A stretch of DNA of 64,000 bases, taken from Corylus avellana. Taxonomy: Eukaryota > Streptophyta > Magnoliopsida > Fagales > Betulaceae. A model generated the notes under the pieces. The model did not search any database, had not been told where the DNA came from, and saw only the letters and a program-made list of their open reading frames with translations. The stretch is taken from positions 21,480,545 to 21,544,544 of the forward strand of contig NC_081551.1 in assembly GCF_901000735.1 (NCBI RefSeq), given 5' to 3'. The translations under genes and the position numbers were made by a program. Positions 12,930 to 25,435 of this stretch are shown here, in pieces. Position 1 is the stretch's first letter. Every line of letters begins with the position of its first letter.

Positions 12930-13700
12930 CTTGCACTTATTATTATTTTTTTTTGAGAAAATATTCCGGTCTCATTAATTGAAGGATCACGTGCAAAACA
13001 CTCTTTACATCACAAAGCAAAATCTCTGAGAAAATCATAGTCAAAGCTACAAGGTTCAAAGTCATAGATACATACATATCAATTTAACATTCAAAACTTA
13101 TCTATGACACTCATCTCTGCTAACTCATGACTAATCTATAGTTGTAACAATATATCTGTTTTCAAGAGACCCAATTCAATGCATAGGTAGCTCATATTCC
13201 TCGGCCTTGGAACAGAAGCTCCATGCCAAAACATTTCACATTCACAACCCAAAGGTTTGAACAAACCTCATTGAAACAAAGATACAAAATAAATAAAACA
13301 AAAAACCCAACACCAGCAGAAAAACAGCCACTAAAGACATAGATTTGCTCCTGGGCAGTCTAAATCTACAACCTTCTCATTGTAGATCGCTTATGAGAGC
13401 AAATCTAAGGAGAAAAACTCTTATTCAAAAACAACAAAACAAGGAAGATAACCATCAAACCGGTAGCGACCGGAGTAAAGGAGATGATGAGCACTGGCCA
13501 ACGTTTGCGCATGGTGGAGCAGACGGAGGAGAAGGGCGGCACAGCACCTTGGAGGGCGGACGAAAGAGGCCGGAGTTGCTGCTTTATGGCCGGAAGACAC
13601 CTACAAAAACATAAAAATCCAAGGGAAAAGACAAGCAAAAAGGGGAGGGGGAGAATAGAATAGGGGAGGGGTTTTTTTTTTTTTTTTTCAAATTATATTA
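12930..13700 (-). mobile_element. Probable retroposon remnant, unclassified
   Basis: A poly-T run at about 12942-12953 would be the poly-A tail of a minus-strand retroposon. A second poly-T run at about 13673-13688 closes a moderately GC-rich stretch (13440-13600) with no convincing protein. There are no recognised domains; the call rests on the tail and the contrast in composition. Confidence 0.3.
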
Positions 13701-15300
13701 AAAAAACATTTAAAGGTTTATGTGGGGGTGATCACACTATAATTTAAAACTTTGGTGGGGACACCTAATATATAATTATCTCTCATGGGTGATAGGTTAT
13801 GTCTGTAGAAGGTGTTTCTTGATACAGGGATAAAGAAAATCTCCAAATGTTGCATATTTTGATTGAGTTGCTACTATTGAGAAAGTTAAAAATATGCCGT
13901 GGCTTACAATATGGATTCATTAAAACCCTAACGAGAATTGTCACCAGAAAATCGTTTCATTTTTCTACAATATCGAATATGGAACAATAGTAACTCATGG
14001 TGAAATCTGCACCACGTTAACCATTCCAAAAAAGTTGGTAGGTGCTCTAAAACGATAAGCTACAGGTATAGGATCTTATTCCACTTTTTGACACCCATAA
14101 TGTCTCTCTCTATCTCTACTTTTTCTTTAACCGAATCGAACATTTCATGAAAAGTTTTAGATTTGCTTGATATATACCTATTTATGATTGTTTATTTAAA
14201 GGCAAATTCATCTTTATCCAATGAGTAGGACTCAAAGGAGTTATTCTCTTGATAAAACAAGTTCGTAAACATAGAGCTTGAGAATGGACAATTTGCATTT
14301 AGCCTCTATGTAAAGTTTGACATGGGCTTGAGAAAAAACAAATTAATCAAGCTTAATTAATGACAACTACTTCGATACTAAATTTAAGTAAAATTGATGG
14401 AACTTATTACGTTCATACTTATGTTATTTGATGCAACTTCTCTTCTATCTATCTTCATTATCTTACAAAGTTTTCTTTTAAATTAAGTTTAACGAATTTC
14501 TTTAAATCGAGTCTATTAAACTAACGTGTCACATGTATTTTAAACACAAGTCAATTTATAAATTAAGATGAAGAAGAAAGTTCTAACTCAATTTGAAATA
14601 AAACTTTGTTCACTATAGGTTGAGCTTGGATTATGGTCGGCAATTTTCAATACAAAATTTGCGGGTTAAAGTTGATAGATTTGATCTGTTTAATTAAACG
14701 CATTACCCATATGTCTCTATATAATCAAAACCTAATATGCGAACACGGATTGTCATTCTTAGTTCGAGTTAACAATATGCATTTTATACTATTCGAGACA
14801 AATCAGTATTAGAATCCCATCTTTAAATTAATCAAAATTTCTGTAAAATTGGAACAATCTAAAATTGAAGAGATCTTCTTCTTCGTCCTATGTGACATTG
14901 CTTGAGCCAAACTCAAGCCGAGTTGGTATTCTCAATTAAGCTTATCAAGTGGAGGAGTTTTTGATTCGGGTGGGATTTACAAGCTTTACTTTTTCAAAGT
15001 CCAAATCCAAGCGTGTGATTTGCCTTTTTCTCCCTGTCTTGCTCAGTGGTCGTCTATCTCTCTCATCTCATCTATGTTTACTGGAAGCCGTACACAAACA
15101 CAGCACGAAACATGTTTTCTCTCTCTCTCACAAACATTTTCTCTTTCCTTTGTTCTTTCACATGATCTACTTGCACTCTATTAATGTCGCCTGCAGCTTT
15201 TGACGTTCTCAAAGCAAACACTACAGCTCTTCACTACCCTTAAACTAAACCAACACCTCAGTCTTGTCCTCTCTCTGTTCGCCTCCTCTGTGTTTTCTTC
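13701..15300. other. AT-rich intergenic DNA and BG1-like promoter region
   Basis: No gene or complete repeat recognised. The last few hundred bases are rich in CT (CTCTCTCTCTC at about 15119-15130), common near plant transcription starts. Confidence 0.4.
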
Positions 15301-15302
15301 CC

Positions 15303-15310
15303 TTATAAAA
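15303..15310 (+). promoter_or_regulatory. TATA box of the BIG GRAIN 1-like gene
   Basis: TTATAAAA lies about 55 bases before the ATG at 15363 with no ATG between. A match to the plant TATA consensus at this spacing implies a short 5' UTR of roughly 20-30 nt; the true start site was not observed. Confidence 0.55.
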
Positions 15311-15362
15311 AGAAAAACTCTCGGTTTTTCGTCTCAACATTCCATTGTACATCATCACAAAG

Positions 15363-16448
15363 ATGTATAGAAGGGAGAGATCGCTACGAGAAGACACAAT
15401 CCCACAAAGGAGGAGAACCCCATCTTTCTCTTCCACTCTCCTCGACGCTATCTACCGTTCCATCGACGAATCCAACGCCGACGAGGCTCATTTCAAAGAA
15501 ACAACCACCATGTTCAAGAAACAGAGCAGCTCTAGAGCTAAGCGTGGCGCTCGGGTGGTACAAGAGGAAAAGGAGGCGATGAATCTTCGCCGAGCGGTCT
15601 TGATCGAAGATTGGATGGAGAAGCAGAGCATTCGCAGCTCTGTGCTCTTCAACTCAACCTCAACCTCCTCAGAGTCTAGCTCTGGCGCAGCCTTCTCATC
15701 CTCCGAAACAGAGTCAAGCTACAAACACAAATCAAAGCCCAAATTGCAGAGCACCAAGAAGCAATTGAAGCCGGAGTATAGGAATTCAGAGAAGCAGTCC
15801 AAGCCGAAGATTGAGGGTGGTTTTTCAAAGACCAAACTACGGGCATTGAAAATCTACGGTGAGTTGAAGAAAGTGAAGCAGCCCATTTCACCTGGCGGTC
15901 GCATTGCTAGCTTTCTCAATTCCATTTTCAATTCGGATAATGTCAAGAAAGCCAAAATGTGTTATGTTGGAGCTGTGGAAGATGTGAACTTGGAGCCTAA
16001 ATCCAAGGCTGCGTGTTCTTCGGGTGCTTCATTTTCGAGGTCTTGCCTGAGCAAAACCCCTGCTTCAAGAGCCAAAATGAGCAATGGCATCAAAAGGTCC
16101 GTCAGATTCTCTCCTCTTGACGACATCGTCGGTGAAGATTCTCAGCCCTGCGGCCACAAATGTATCTATGAAGAAGATCCCTGCCTAATGCCAGTTCCAT
16201 CTCTTCGAAAAATTGCAAAAACTTGTTCTGTAAAGAAGAGTTTTAATTTGAGAGGTTATCGTGTCAATGGGGATGCTGATGATGAGGATGATGATGATGA
16301 TGATGATGATGCTCAGAGCTATTCCAGTTCGGATTTGTTTGAGCTTGATCACCTTGTTGGGATTGGAAGGTATAGAGAGGAGCTTCCAGTGTATGAAACT
16401 ACTAATTTTCAAACAAATCAAGCAATCGCCAATGGGTTTATTTTGTAG
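15363..16448 (+). CDS. BIG GRAIN 1-like protein (BG1/BGL family), single exon, 361 aa
   Basis: BG1, described in rice, is a plasma-membrane-associated positive regulator of auxin response and transport that raises organ and grain size; eudicot homologues are assigned by similarity. The start ATG at 15363 (MYRRERSLRE) is the first in frame; upstream the frame is open but without ATG. Family marks: the N-terminal SFSSTLLDAIYRSID (about 22-36), a Ser/Lys-rich disordered middle with KTKLRALKIYGELKKVKQPISPGGR, and the C-terminal SSDLFELDHL followed by ELPVYETT. An acidic run, nine Asp at its longest stretch in DDEDDDDDDDDA, lies near residue 306-316 and comes from a GAT repeat. There is no membrane segment or enzyme motif. 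Family assignment is from recalled motifs; the exact subgroup is unknown. Confidence 0.85.
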   Translation: MYRRERSLREDTIPQRRRTPSFSSTLLDAIYRSIDESNADEAHFKETTTMFKKQSSSRAKRGARVVQEEKEAMNLRRAVLIEDWMEKQSIRSSVLFNSTSTSSESSSGAAFSSSETESSYKHKSKPKLQSTKKQLKPEYRNSEKQSKPKIEGGFSKTKLRALKIYGELKKVKQPISPGGRIASFLNSIFNSDNVKKAKMCYVGAVEDVNLEPKSKAACSSGASFSRSCLSKTPASRAKMSNGIKRSVRFSPLDDIVGEDSQPCGHKCIYEEDPCLMPVPSLRKIAKTCSVKKSFNLRGYRVNGDADDEDDDDDDDDAQSYSSSDLFELDHLVGIGRYREELPVYETTNFQTNQAIANGFIL

Positions 16449-19227
16449 TTCACTGTCATCAATGTAATTAATGGTTTGGAGAACTTAATTAACTTTGGAA
16501 TATTGTTAATTTGTTCTTTTTTACTTTGTTTTACATTTCCCTCAGTCATTTTACAACTTAATTAAATCCGGAAAGTTGTGGCGGAGCTCCGCCTCATCTA
16601 ATCGAATATATGTCGGAAGCAATTTTCACCGTTTATTTTTACGCAAAAGAAATCACTAGCTTGCCAAACTCAAGAGCAATGGACCCGTTTTAATGTGAAA
16701 TAGGCATGGAGGCATTCAAAAGCTAAATGTCACATTCACAAGCTTAATCGTCAAGGCAATAGACAAAGATGAATTTTAAAAGTGAAAAAGGAAAAGCTTA
16801 CAGAGATCTCTCTCCCCCATGAGAATGGAGAAAGTTAAAAGCACTTACTTTTTCACTGGCTCAGCACATGGCATCAGCTTCACTAATAATTTAGTCCCAC
16901 TTTGAAATCATAGAATTAAAAATGATTACAGTGTAGAACTTTGTCCCTTTGAATGACTACTTTATTGCAAGTAAAGCAGGCAGATACAGTGAAGTTCAAT
17001 GCAACCCATACAACAGATTGTAACAGCTAGTGCCTCTGCAGATTCAAACTAAATCAGTAAAATCCAATCCTTTTGCAGTCACAAAGATCTCAGTTCAGCA
17101 CCTGTACAACAAAATCCCAATCTTCAAATTTATTCTTGTAAAAACTGCACTTCCTTTCCCTCGAATCTTATATATATATATATATACACACAACGATAAT
17201 CAGTACAAACAAGTTTAGAAGCCAAAGAGAGAAAGAGAGAGAGCTTCCCCTGCCAACCTAAAGCTTGTCTATTTTGTCATTTTGCAGAGCAAATTCTGAA
17301 CCTAAAGCTTTCGAATAGTGTTTTCAGAATCTTCCTGTTACGATACTAAGTGTTTTACTAATGTGTATATAATTTTTGGGCACTCTTTTGCAAGACGGTT
17401 TTCAATGATAAGTTTTACTCAAAAATTATATCATTTGGTATAAGTGCCAAGCACCATGTTGCTGACGTGGATGTTGACTGTGAAATATGATGGTATGTTA
17501 TGATTTTAAAGACTAAAGTGCAATTTTAACGTGTATATAAGCGATTTTAAAGGCTTAAATATATATATAAACTTTTAAATACTCTTCTCTTGCATGCCGG
17601 TTTTTAAGAACGGGTATCCCCATATCATAAGCAATCACAAAACTTTCATATCCTCATATCATTGTTGTTAACAGCATTGAGCAAGCGTAAAATCCCAACA
17701 TATCAATGATCTTAATATCTCTATAACCAAATAATCCACACGAACAATGGTGTAGACACTTGGCAGACAAGTAGGGACACTCACATGGAATCTCAGAAGT
17801 CAAAAATGTAGCAGGATCAGATATGATGGCAAAAATCCAAACTAACTTTTCCACCAAAGGAGAAAATAGAAAAGTTTATGACAAAGTATACATTCTTGGG
17901 ATAATTTGGTACACCAGTGGCCACCATGGTTGACTTGAACACCATCCCCTCAATAATCTACTCCCATATATATCAAAGATCCAAAAGAGAAAGACATACA
18001 CAATAATCATATTTCTGTAGCATGGGAGAAATAGAAAGAAAAAGAGCAAGACTTTAGGTTCTTTTGTAAGCATCCTATTTTGGGATACTGTATATCCCGC
18101 CAAACCTGTATTTTTTGGTAAACAGTCGTCTGAGTCTGGTCACAACAACTTCTTCTGAAGTTTACGGGATTATTTCTATTTTGCCGAGTTTCTTAGAGAG
18201 TTTTCTTTCCGCCCATAAATTATTTTGAGCTGAGAAAATGAAAAAAAAAAAACTAAAGATCCCCACTATAGCTATTGCCAGAAAGAATTCGTGGGACATG
18301 TTTCTCACCAACCATGCACAAATCTTGAACATATTCAGAGAAGGATTATACTTTCGTAACAAGTGCATGTGGGGCAATTATATACGTATTACGTACTCAA
18401 AGTTGATCAGGACCACATACCAGCCACCTAGTAGGTTCCTCCTTATATATATATATATGTCATAATACGACATTACATTTTTGGTCCATTTTTAGGGTTT
18501 GATCTCATCACGAATCTTAAAAGTTTAAACTGATAGAATTTAATTATTTAATTCATATTTAATATTTGAAAATCCAAGTTAATTTATATTTCATGGATCT
18601 ATTATGTCATTATGTTTTTAATACAGCTATGAAATTTTTTATTGAATAATAATAATAAATATTTGCTATAATATTTTTGAGTTTTAAACCTATAAACTTA
18701 AAATTTTAAGGTGAGATGTTTCACCATACATTGACCACTTTTAGAGTAAATTATGGAGATGAGTCAGATGACAGTAGAAGAAAGTCAAGAAAAAAAGAGT
18801 AATGGATTGGTCACCACCAAGAGTGGTGGTGGTCCAATGCTATGAGCCATTCTCATAAGATATTGAGTTCTACATGATAATATTCTTTATTACTTAATTA
18901 TTTAATGATGTTGATGTGATAATCTTATCTAATTATTGAATTAGGTTTTATTTTATTTTTATTTTTTAAAAAAACAATCAATGAATTGGTTAAAACTATC
19001 AAATTAATATTGTGAAATCGTTATAAAATAAAAATACACTTTCTAACATTACTCTCTTTTAATTATTGTTAAATCTTTGTTTGAATTCCTTGCCAAAACT
19101 TTAGGGAATGACTATTTATTTATTTATTTACATGTCTGCACAAGTTGAGGGAAGGGGGGAATAAAGTTCGAACTAGCTAGTGATCTCCATTTTATGAGTT
19201 TTAGTTCCACCCCTTATGGGCGAAGCA
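16449..19227. other. Intergenic DNA, no gene seen
   Basis: AT-rich, with a short (TA)n run at about 17169-17185 and another at about 18444-18458. All open frames are short, lack homology that I recognise and are not supported by splice-linked partners. The BG1-like 3' UTR must lie in the first few hundred bases. Confidence 0.45.
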
Positions 19228-19304
19228 CTATTTTAAGGGTAAATATATTATAAGTCCCTAAGTCAACCCTCCAAAATTAAAAAAATCTTTAAGTTTGTTT
19301 GTTT

Positions 19305-19340
<36 letters not shown>

Positions 19341-20037
19341 CGAATAGTTACTCCCTAAGTCAATCGAAATGCCAATAAAATCCATACCGTCAAAATTTGG
19401 TAACCCTCGTTAATCTCAATCAAAACACGCCGTTTTGTCATGTCAGCATAATATATTTTTTTTATAAATTTAATTTAAAAATTAAATATAAAATTTTTTG
19501 AGTGGGTGGCCAGCGGTGGGGCTGCCACCCCTGGCCACTCCCAACCCTTATGGCGCAAGCCACCCCCAGGAGGTTTGGGGTGGCCTATGGGCCACCCCTA
19601 ACCACCCAAGGGGTGGCCGCGAGCCACCCCATAGGTGGTTTTTGGTGGCCCGCAGGGGTGGCTCGCGGCCACCCCCAGCGCAAGCCACCCCAAACCACCA
19701 CGGACCACCCATGGGGTGGCTCGCAGCCACTCCAAACCCCCTGGGGGTGGGGGAGGTAGTCCACCGCTGGCCACCTCTTCAATTTTTTTTTTTTTGTTTT
19801 AGTTTTTAATTTTTAAATTAAATTAATAAAACATTATTATACTGACGTGGCAAAATGGTACGTTTTGATTGGAACTAATGTCGATTACCAAATTTTGACG
19901 GTATGAATTTTATTGGCATTTCGATTGACCCAGTGATTAAATATTCCGAAAAAAAAAAAAAAAAAAAAAAAACTTAAGAATTTTTTAATTTTGGAGAATT
20001 GACTCAGAGACTTATAATATATTTACCCCTATTTTAA
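19228..20037. mobile_element. Non-autonomous MULE with long terminal inverted repeats and perfect 9-bp target-site duplication
   Basis: The element spans 19237-20028. CTATTTTAA flanks it exactly on both sides (19228-19236 and 20029-20037). The termini GGGTAAATATATTATAAGTC... and its right-end counterpart stay alignable for over 200 bp, including a poly-T/poly-A tract in each arm. The interior (about 19500-19780) is strongly GC-rich and built of GGGGTGGC/GCCACCCC phrases; it reads open in several frames but has no transposase. A 9-bp duplication with long inverted repeats is diagnostic of the Mutator superfamily. Confidence 0.92.
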
Positions 20038-21542
20038 TTGTGAATGGGTCAATATTTGGAAATAACCCTACTTATAATAAGGTAATATTTAAGGAGAATT
20101 AATCTACAATAATTATAATTTTTTGGGGGGTAAATTACACTTTACTTGTCATTGTTTTCAAACTTACGCCTTCATTGCACTTCTACTTTTAAATTCCGTC
20201 TCATTGCAACTCAAACCTACAAACTATATAAGTTACCCATTAAATTAGATTTGGCCGTTAGTATTGACAGAGGTAATTTGGAAAAACCAACAAATTTTAG
20301 ACTCATAAAATGGTTTGATGGAAATTTTGTCATTTGAGACACCTAAGAATCTATTTGTTTTTTAAATAGTTAGTAATTTGGACTATAATTATGAGAGAGC
20401 TCATATATAAACTCACATGATTAAACAACTCAAGATTTGTTGAAATATGTAAATTTTCATATGAATTTTCTTAAGAATTATCTCAAATTACTAGCAATTT
20501 AAAAAATAAATAGCCTGAAATCCCAATACCAGTTTAGAGGAAATAAATAAAGTTCATCCAGTGCAGCTGCTTTGTGTGGTTGTTCTTCTGTTGTAGTATT
20601 TCCGTTGTTTTCCAATATTTGTTGCACTTTTTGTTTGGTTTTGCTGTATTTCTTATTTTTTGTAGGTTACAATCTCCCTGTATTGATGTGTATTGATCTT
20701 GTGGGAGAGTTTTTTTTGTTGGTGGGTTGTCCTTCAACGGTTTTATCTTGGATCTATGCAGTCCTATCCCTGCAACATTCATTTAACAATAATTATTGCT
20801 TTTACCACATGAGACTCTTTGTTGAGACCATGGATGAAACTATTGGCTATGTTTGATCCTTTTGGACTTTTCTATTCTGTTTGGACTTTGTTACGATTTT
20901 GTTGTTTGATTTTTGTAACCCATTTTTACTTATTTGATTAAAAATAATAATAATAAATCAATAAATAAAATAGAGCAAATGTTGAAGGATTGTGTCTCAG
21001 AAAAGAGCATGTGTACTCATAAATGTGAGACAGAACCGTACGTGACCACCTGGTGAGTGTCTGTACTGTATTTGGCTTTCCCCACGTGCGCTCGTCTGCT
21101 CATCCATTTCTCATTTCGCTGTCAATGAGTCAATCCCTCCTCACCTGCTTTCACAATTAACTCTATCCCACCCAAGACAAATGGCAATATCATGTCATAC
21201 AACTTTTGGTTTAAAACTAAAAATACTACGAAATTAACACCAACTTTTATCTTTTACATATTTTTTTATTACCAAATCCAAAATAAAAAAACGTGATATT
21301 AAATAAATTTGGAGAAGAGTAATCTTATTTTTCACATTTATTTATTATATTTATATTATTTTAGTTGAGATGAAGTGTTGTAAGTGTTTTCTTCTCATAT
21401 CAGTCATTTAAAAAAAATAAATAAAAGACACTTAATACACGTTTACATCAGTCAATATAAAATGAGTGTGATAAATTAGTGTAAAGAGTAGTATTATTTA
21501 TTAAATAAAGTGTTCTCTTTGAAAGTGCGTCTGAAAAAGAGT
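20038..21542. other. Intergenic DNA, no gene seen
   Basis: A phrase at about 20130-20200 (GGTAAATTACACTTTACTTG) resembles the ends of other elements here but no partner arm was found. The 94-codon open frame at 20572-20856 looks like chance. A G-box-like CCACGTGCG lies at about 21083. Confidence 0.4.
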
Positions 21543-21695
21543 AATGCTACATAGTACATACTGTACAAACATCCTACAAAGCTGAGGGGCTATAGTCTAA
21601 TAGCCATTGGATCGGTCATTATTAAAAAAAATATTCAATGGTTAATAGACCTACCACTTAAGCTTTGTGAAATGTTTGTATGGTATATAACATTA
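21543..21695. mobile_element. Small MITE-like inverted repeat (about 153 bp)
   Basis: The left arm AATGCTACATAGTACATACT... and the reverse complement of the right arm (AATGTTATATACCATACAAA...) share TACAAACAT, ACAAAGCTT/ACAAAGCTG and CCATTGAAT/CCATTGGAT in order. Almost the whole element is hairpin. No coding capacity. Confidence 0.65.
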
Positions 21696-22408
21696 TTTGT
21701 TTGAAAAAAGAGAAATGCTATTCTTCACACCACTATGATGTCATAATCACACTATGCTAACATGATATGGGTTAATAACTTAGAGCCTGTTTAGAATTAT
21801 GTTTTAGAAACAAAGCTTTTAAGTCAAAAAGAGCAAACTGTAATTTTAAAGGTCTAATAATTTTAGAAAATGCTTAATTACATTTTTATTCGCTATATTT
21901 TAAAATTACTATTTTATTGAAACCATCAAAACAGACACTAAAAAAAAAAAAAAAACTTATCAATACGTATCCAATGGCTGGACTGGAGTTTTGAACACAA
22001 AAAGTTGTAAACCCATTGTTTAAGTAATAGGGCCGAGAATATCAATTTGGTCCAATGGTATTGGGCTGGTTCAATTGAGCTCAAAATACCAACCACCTAT
22101 TCAAATCGTACCTACGAATTCATGGGCTTTGGGCCTCACGTCATCTGAAACAACAAATAGTTGGATATATTGTCATCCAGATTCCAAAATGGCCTGGTTA
22201 AGCAATTAAGCAAACGACCGGAGTGGGGCCCTACAACCTCAGCGTTGCCACGTGTGAACGGATGGGGTTTCCGTAGATTATTATTCACAGTATACCGCGT
22301 GAGAAAAGATAGTTGGACGATCAAAAAACCTCAGCGACCTCAGAAACCAAAAGCAAAGACCTCCAGATTATCGGATTCGATTCAGGCACATAGCAATTCT
22401 CGATCGCC

Positions 22409-23114
22409 ATGAGCTTTCTATTCGGCAAGAGGAAAACTCCCGCAGGTTCGTCCTCGTACCTTTCCTTTTTTCTGTTTGTTTGTGCTGGTTTGTTAATAAC
22501 ATGATTTGCGGAAACAACTCGTGTATCTGTCGGATTTTAATGTCACAAGAAATCTACGGATATTTTCTGATATTGGATGCGATCGAAGCCTAGTTTTGGA
22601 TCGATTACGATACAGGTTTTGACTAGGAATAGGACTCAGATTTGCAATCAGGGCTAGGCTTTTTAGTTATTGACCTTTTTTCGAGGATGAAATTGAATCC
22701 CGATCTATTTGTTTGATTGTGATTATGTATAATTGGAGTATAATGTTGTGTACTAAGATTAATCAGAATCACATCTAATTTTCAGATGTAAATTGCTAGG
22801 CTACTTAGAAAAAAGCAGAAAGATTTCTTCACTGCAGTGTGCTGCACATTCGAATCGATTTGTAACGAGCATGGTTCACAAAGTATAACGATATAATTGC
22901 GTACATGTTGTAATATATCTGATAGTGGATTTCAGAATTTGTGCAATGGGGTTTTCCAGGTCCATAATTTGCCTATTGTCCCAAATGACATTGCGTATTC
23001 TGATTAACTGCGTTTTGTTGTTTGTTTCTGGCTTCATTTTGGCTTTATTTTTAACCATTATCGTATTTTAAACTGTATTTATCTGTGGTTTCAAAACTTT
23101 TATCTGCAGAACTT

Positions 23115-23162
<48 letters not shown>

Positions 23163-25435
23163 CGGGAGAGACAAGGCCTACAAACGCAGGAGAAGAAACT
23201 AATTATGGAGATAAAGAAAAGTGCTAAACAAGGGCAGATGGTATGCTTAGCTTCTCCTACCACATGCACGTTTTGCTTGTTTCATTGGAATATAGCATGT
23301 CTAGCTTTCTTTATCTCCTAAACAAGGTGCTGGTTGAGTTACTTTTTTTATATCACAGATCCATATCCCACTGCCCTATGAGGCAGATGGGGAAGGCAAA
23401 TACAGCTCAATTGTGATATAGGCAATCTCAGTGCAAGAGTTCAAGTTTTTGGAGTTAATATCTTGCATACATTGACTTGACAACTTTATACTAGTCAGGC
23501 ATATGTTGATCTTTTTGAGCTTTATTTTCTGTTAGACTTAAGTGTTGCCTTTCATTTTTTGGATGTCATAATTGCTCCAACTTGGTTGAGGTGAATGATC
23601 AAGCATGTTGATGCTAGTTATGGTATCTGATTTATTACTTCCCTTGCTGCAAATCCTAAATCACTTCCCCTCTCATTTTTGGGCAAGAGTTTGAAATGCA
23701 AGATTTGTAGAAGAACTAATAGTCAGGATCAGTGGTTGATCTCAAATGCTCAAATGCTCTCATTATTGACATATGTGTGACCTATAACCTAGGAGTAATG
23801 GCATGGCTATTTTACATCAAATAAGAGCTTTGTTGTCTGAGCAGTCATCACCACTCCTTAGGAAGTTAAATAAAAAACAAGAGGCAAATGCCTAGATATG
23901 GAGTTGACTGGAATCTCCCAAGCCAATACTAAAGTTCATTTCTTCTTTTAAGTCATGAACTACTGGCTCTTGAGTCCATGATCTCACCATCCACTTTGTT
24001 TGTACATGGGGAGGAAGTAACCATTTGTACTAGAGCTTTTTGGCTCTAATATATTTTGTTCACTGCCACTTTCACATTCTGCTTGGTTTTGTTCAAGTAT
24101 ATGGGGGTATTCTCTTTAAATTTCTTCAAATTAGTGGAAAGAAGCAGGTCAAACTTAGTATTGGTTTTCAACTTGTGAACTAATGAGCGCATTTTTTTGC
24201 CACAAAATCTGTTTGTCTCAGAATTGTAAATTTATGGCCAATATTAAACTAGCTTTATGTATAATTTTAATGGAGCCCAATAAAGCAGGTTTGGAGGCCA
24301 GCTCAGTCAAATTTATCTTTGATTTGGTGTAATTTTTGTTTCAGGGAGCTGTGAGGGTGATGGCAAAAGATCTTGTTAGAACACGACATCAGATTGAAAA
24401 ATTTTATAAGCTTAAATCTCAACTCCAGGGTGTATCTCTCAGAATTCAGGTATGTTATGCTTTCTTATATGCTTGTAATGTTTCTTCCTGATGGCATGCA
24501 TCGAAAATTAATTTTTTCTATTGTACTAATAGCTCAAGGCCTATCTTTTCCAACCATGCTAGCAGAAGATGGTTGTGGTTGAAGCTAGTAGCCTTTTGTT
24601 ATTTAAGAATATAAGTGGTGTTTGGGATACCACTAAGTGAGGCCAGCTAGTTTGTAAGTAACTATCAAAAAAGAGGTGGTATATGTCCTATACAGGTGTT
24701 TTAGTTATATTTGCCTATCAAAAAAGAGAGAAAAACATAAGCAAAATGCTGGTTGGCTATGAAACCCTATATTCACATTAAAATATCTATTGTACTGCTT
24801 ATCTCAATCTTTCTTTTGGCCTTATGGTTTGAGTCTTGTATGACCTCGTAAGTTTGCAAAATGCCTGTGTTTGTCCCATTCTGATTCTAAAAGTTGGATT
24901 TACTTGTAGACTTTGAAATCAACACAAGCGATGGGAGAGGCAATGAAAGGTGTGACAAAGGCAATGGGCCAGATGAATAGACAGATGAACTTGCCATCAT
25001 TGCAGAAAATTATGCAAGAATTTGAGAGGCAGAATGAGAAGATGGAATTGATGACTGAAGTGATGGGAGATGCTATTGATGATGCTTTGGAAGGGGACGA
25101 GGAAGAAGAAGAGACAGACGAACTAGTGAATCAAGTTCTTGATGAGATTGGAATTGACGTCAATCAAGAGGTATTTCTATTGGCTTCCACCCCCCACCCG
25201 TCCCCCCAAACCCCCCAAACCCTTTCTTGGGTGTTGGAATTAAATTATTGGATCACAATTACTGTGTCTTAACCTGTTTTAATTTGATACGCAGCTTGTT
25301 AATGCACCATCATCTGCTGTTGCTACGCCAGCGGCCAATAGTAAGGTTCCACAAGCAGAAACAGCAACAACTACTGATGACGGTGGAATAGATAGCGAGT
25401 TACAGGCAAGGTTAGATAATTTAAGAAGAATGTAA
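22409..25435 (+). CDS. VPS2.1: ESCRT-III subunit VPS2/CHMP2A (VPS2.1), five exons, 224 aa
   Basis: VPS2 polymerises with VPS24 and SNF7 on endosomes to bud and cut intralumenal vesicles of multivesicular bodies, and recruits the AAA-ATPase SKD1/VPS4 (established). Exons: 22409-22445, 23110-23240, 24345-24449, 24910-25170, 25295-25435; all junctions GT-AG, frame intact, length as in the family (about 225 aa). The protein starts MSFLFGKRKTPAELLRENKR, with basic helix 1, followed by the coiled Snf7 core and the run MGEAMKGVTKAMGQMNRQMN. An acidic hinge (EGDEEEEETDELV) precedes the C-terminal MIT-interacting motif SELQARLDNLRRM (211-224), the docking site for the VPS4 MIT domain. Upstream at 22250 a CACGTGTG G-box-like site is present. 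The neighbours PsbX and RPA1A downstream match the Arabidopsis order. Confidence 0.96.

Noticed and set aside
19498..19809. Overlapping open frames on both strands with Pro/Gly/Trp-rich products
   Set aside because: They arise from GGGGTGGC repeats within a MULE, are open in several frames at once, and have no protein-like pattern.
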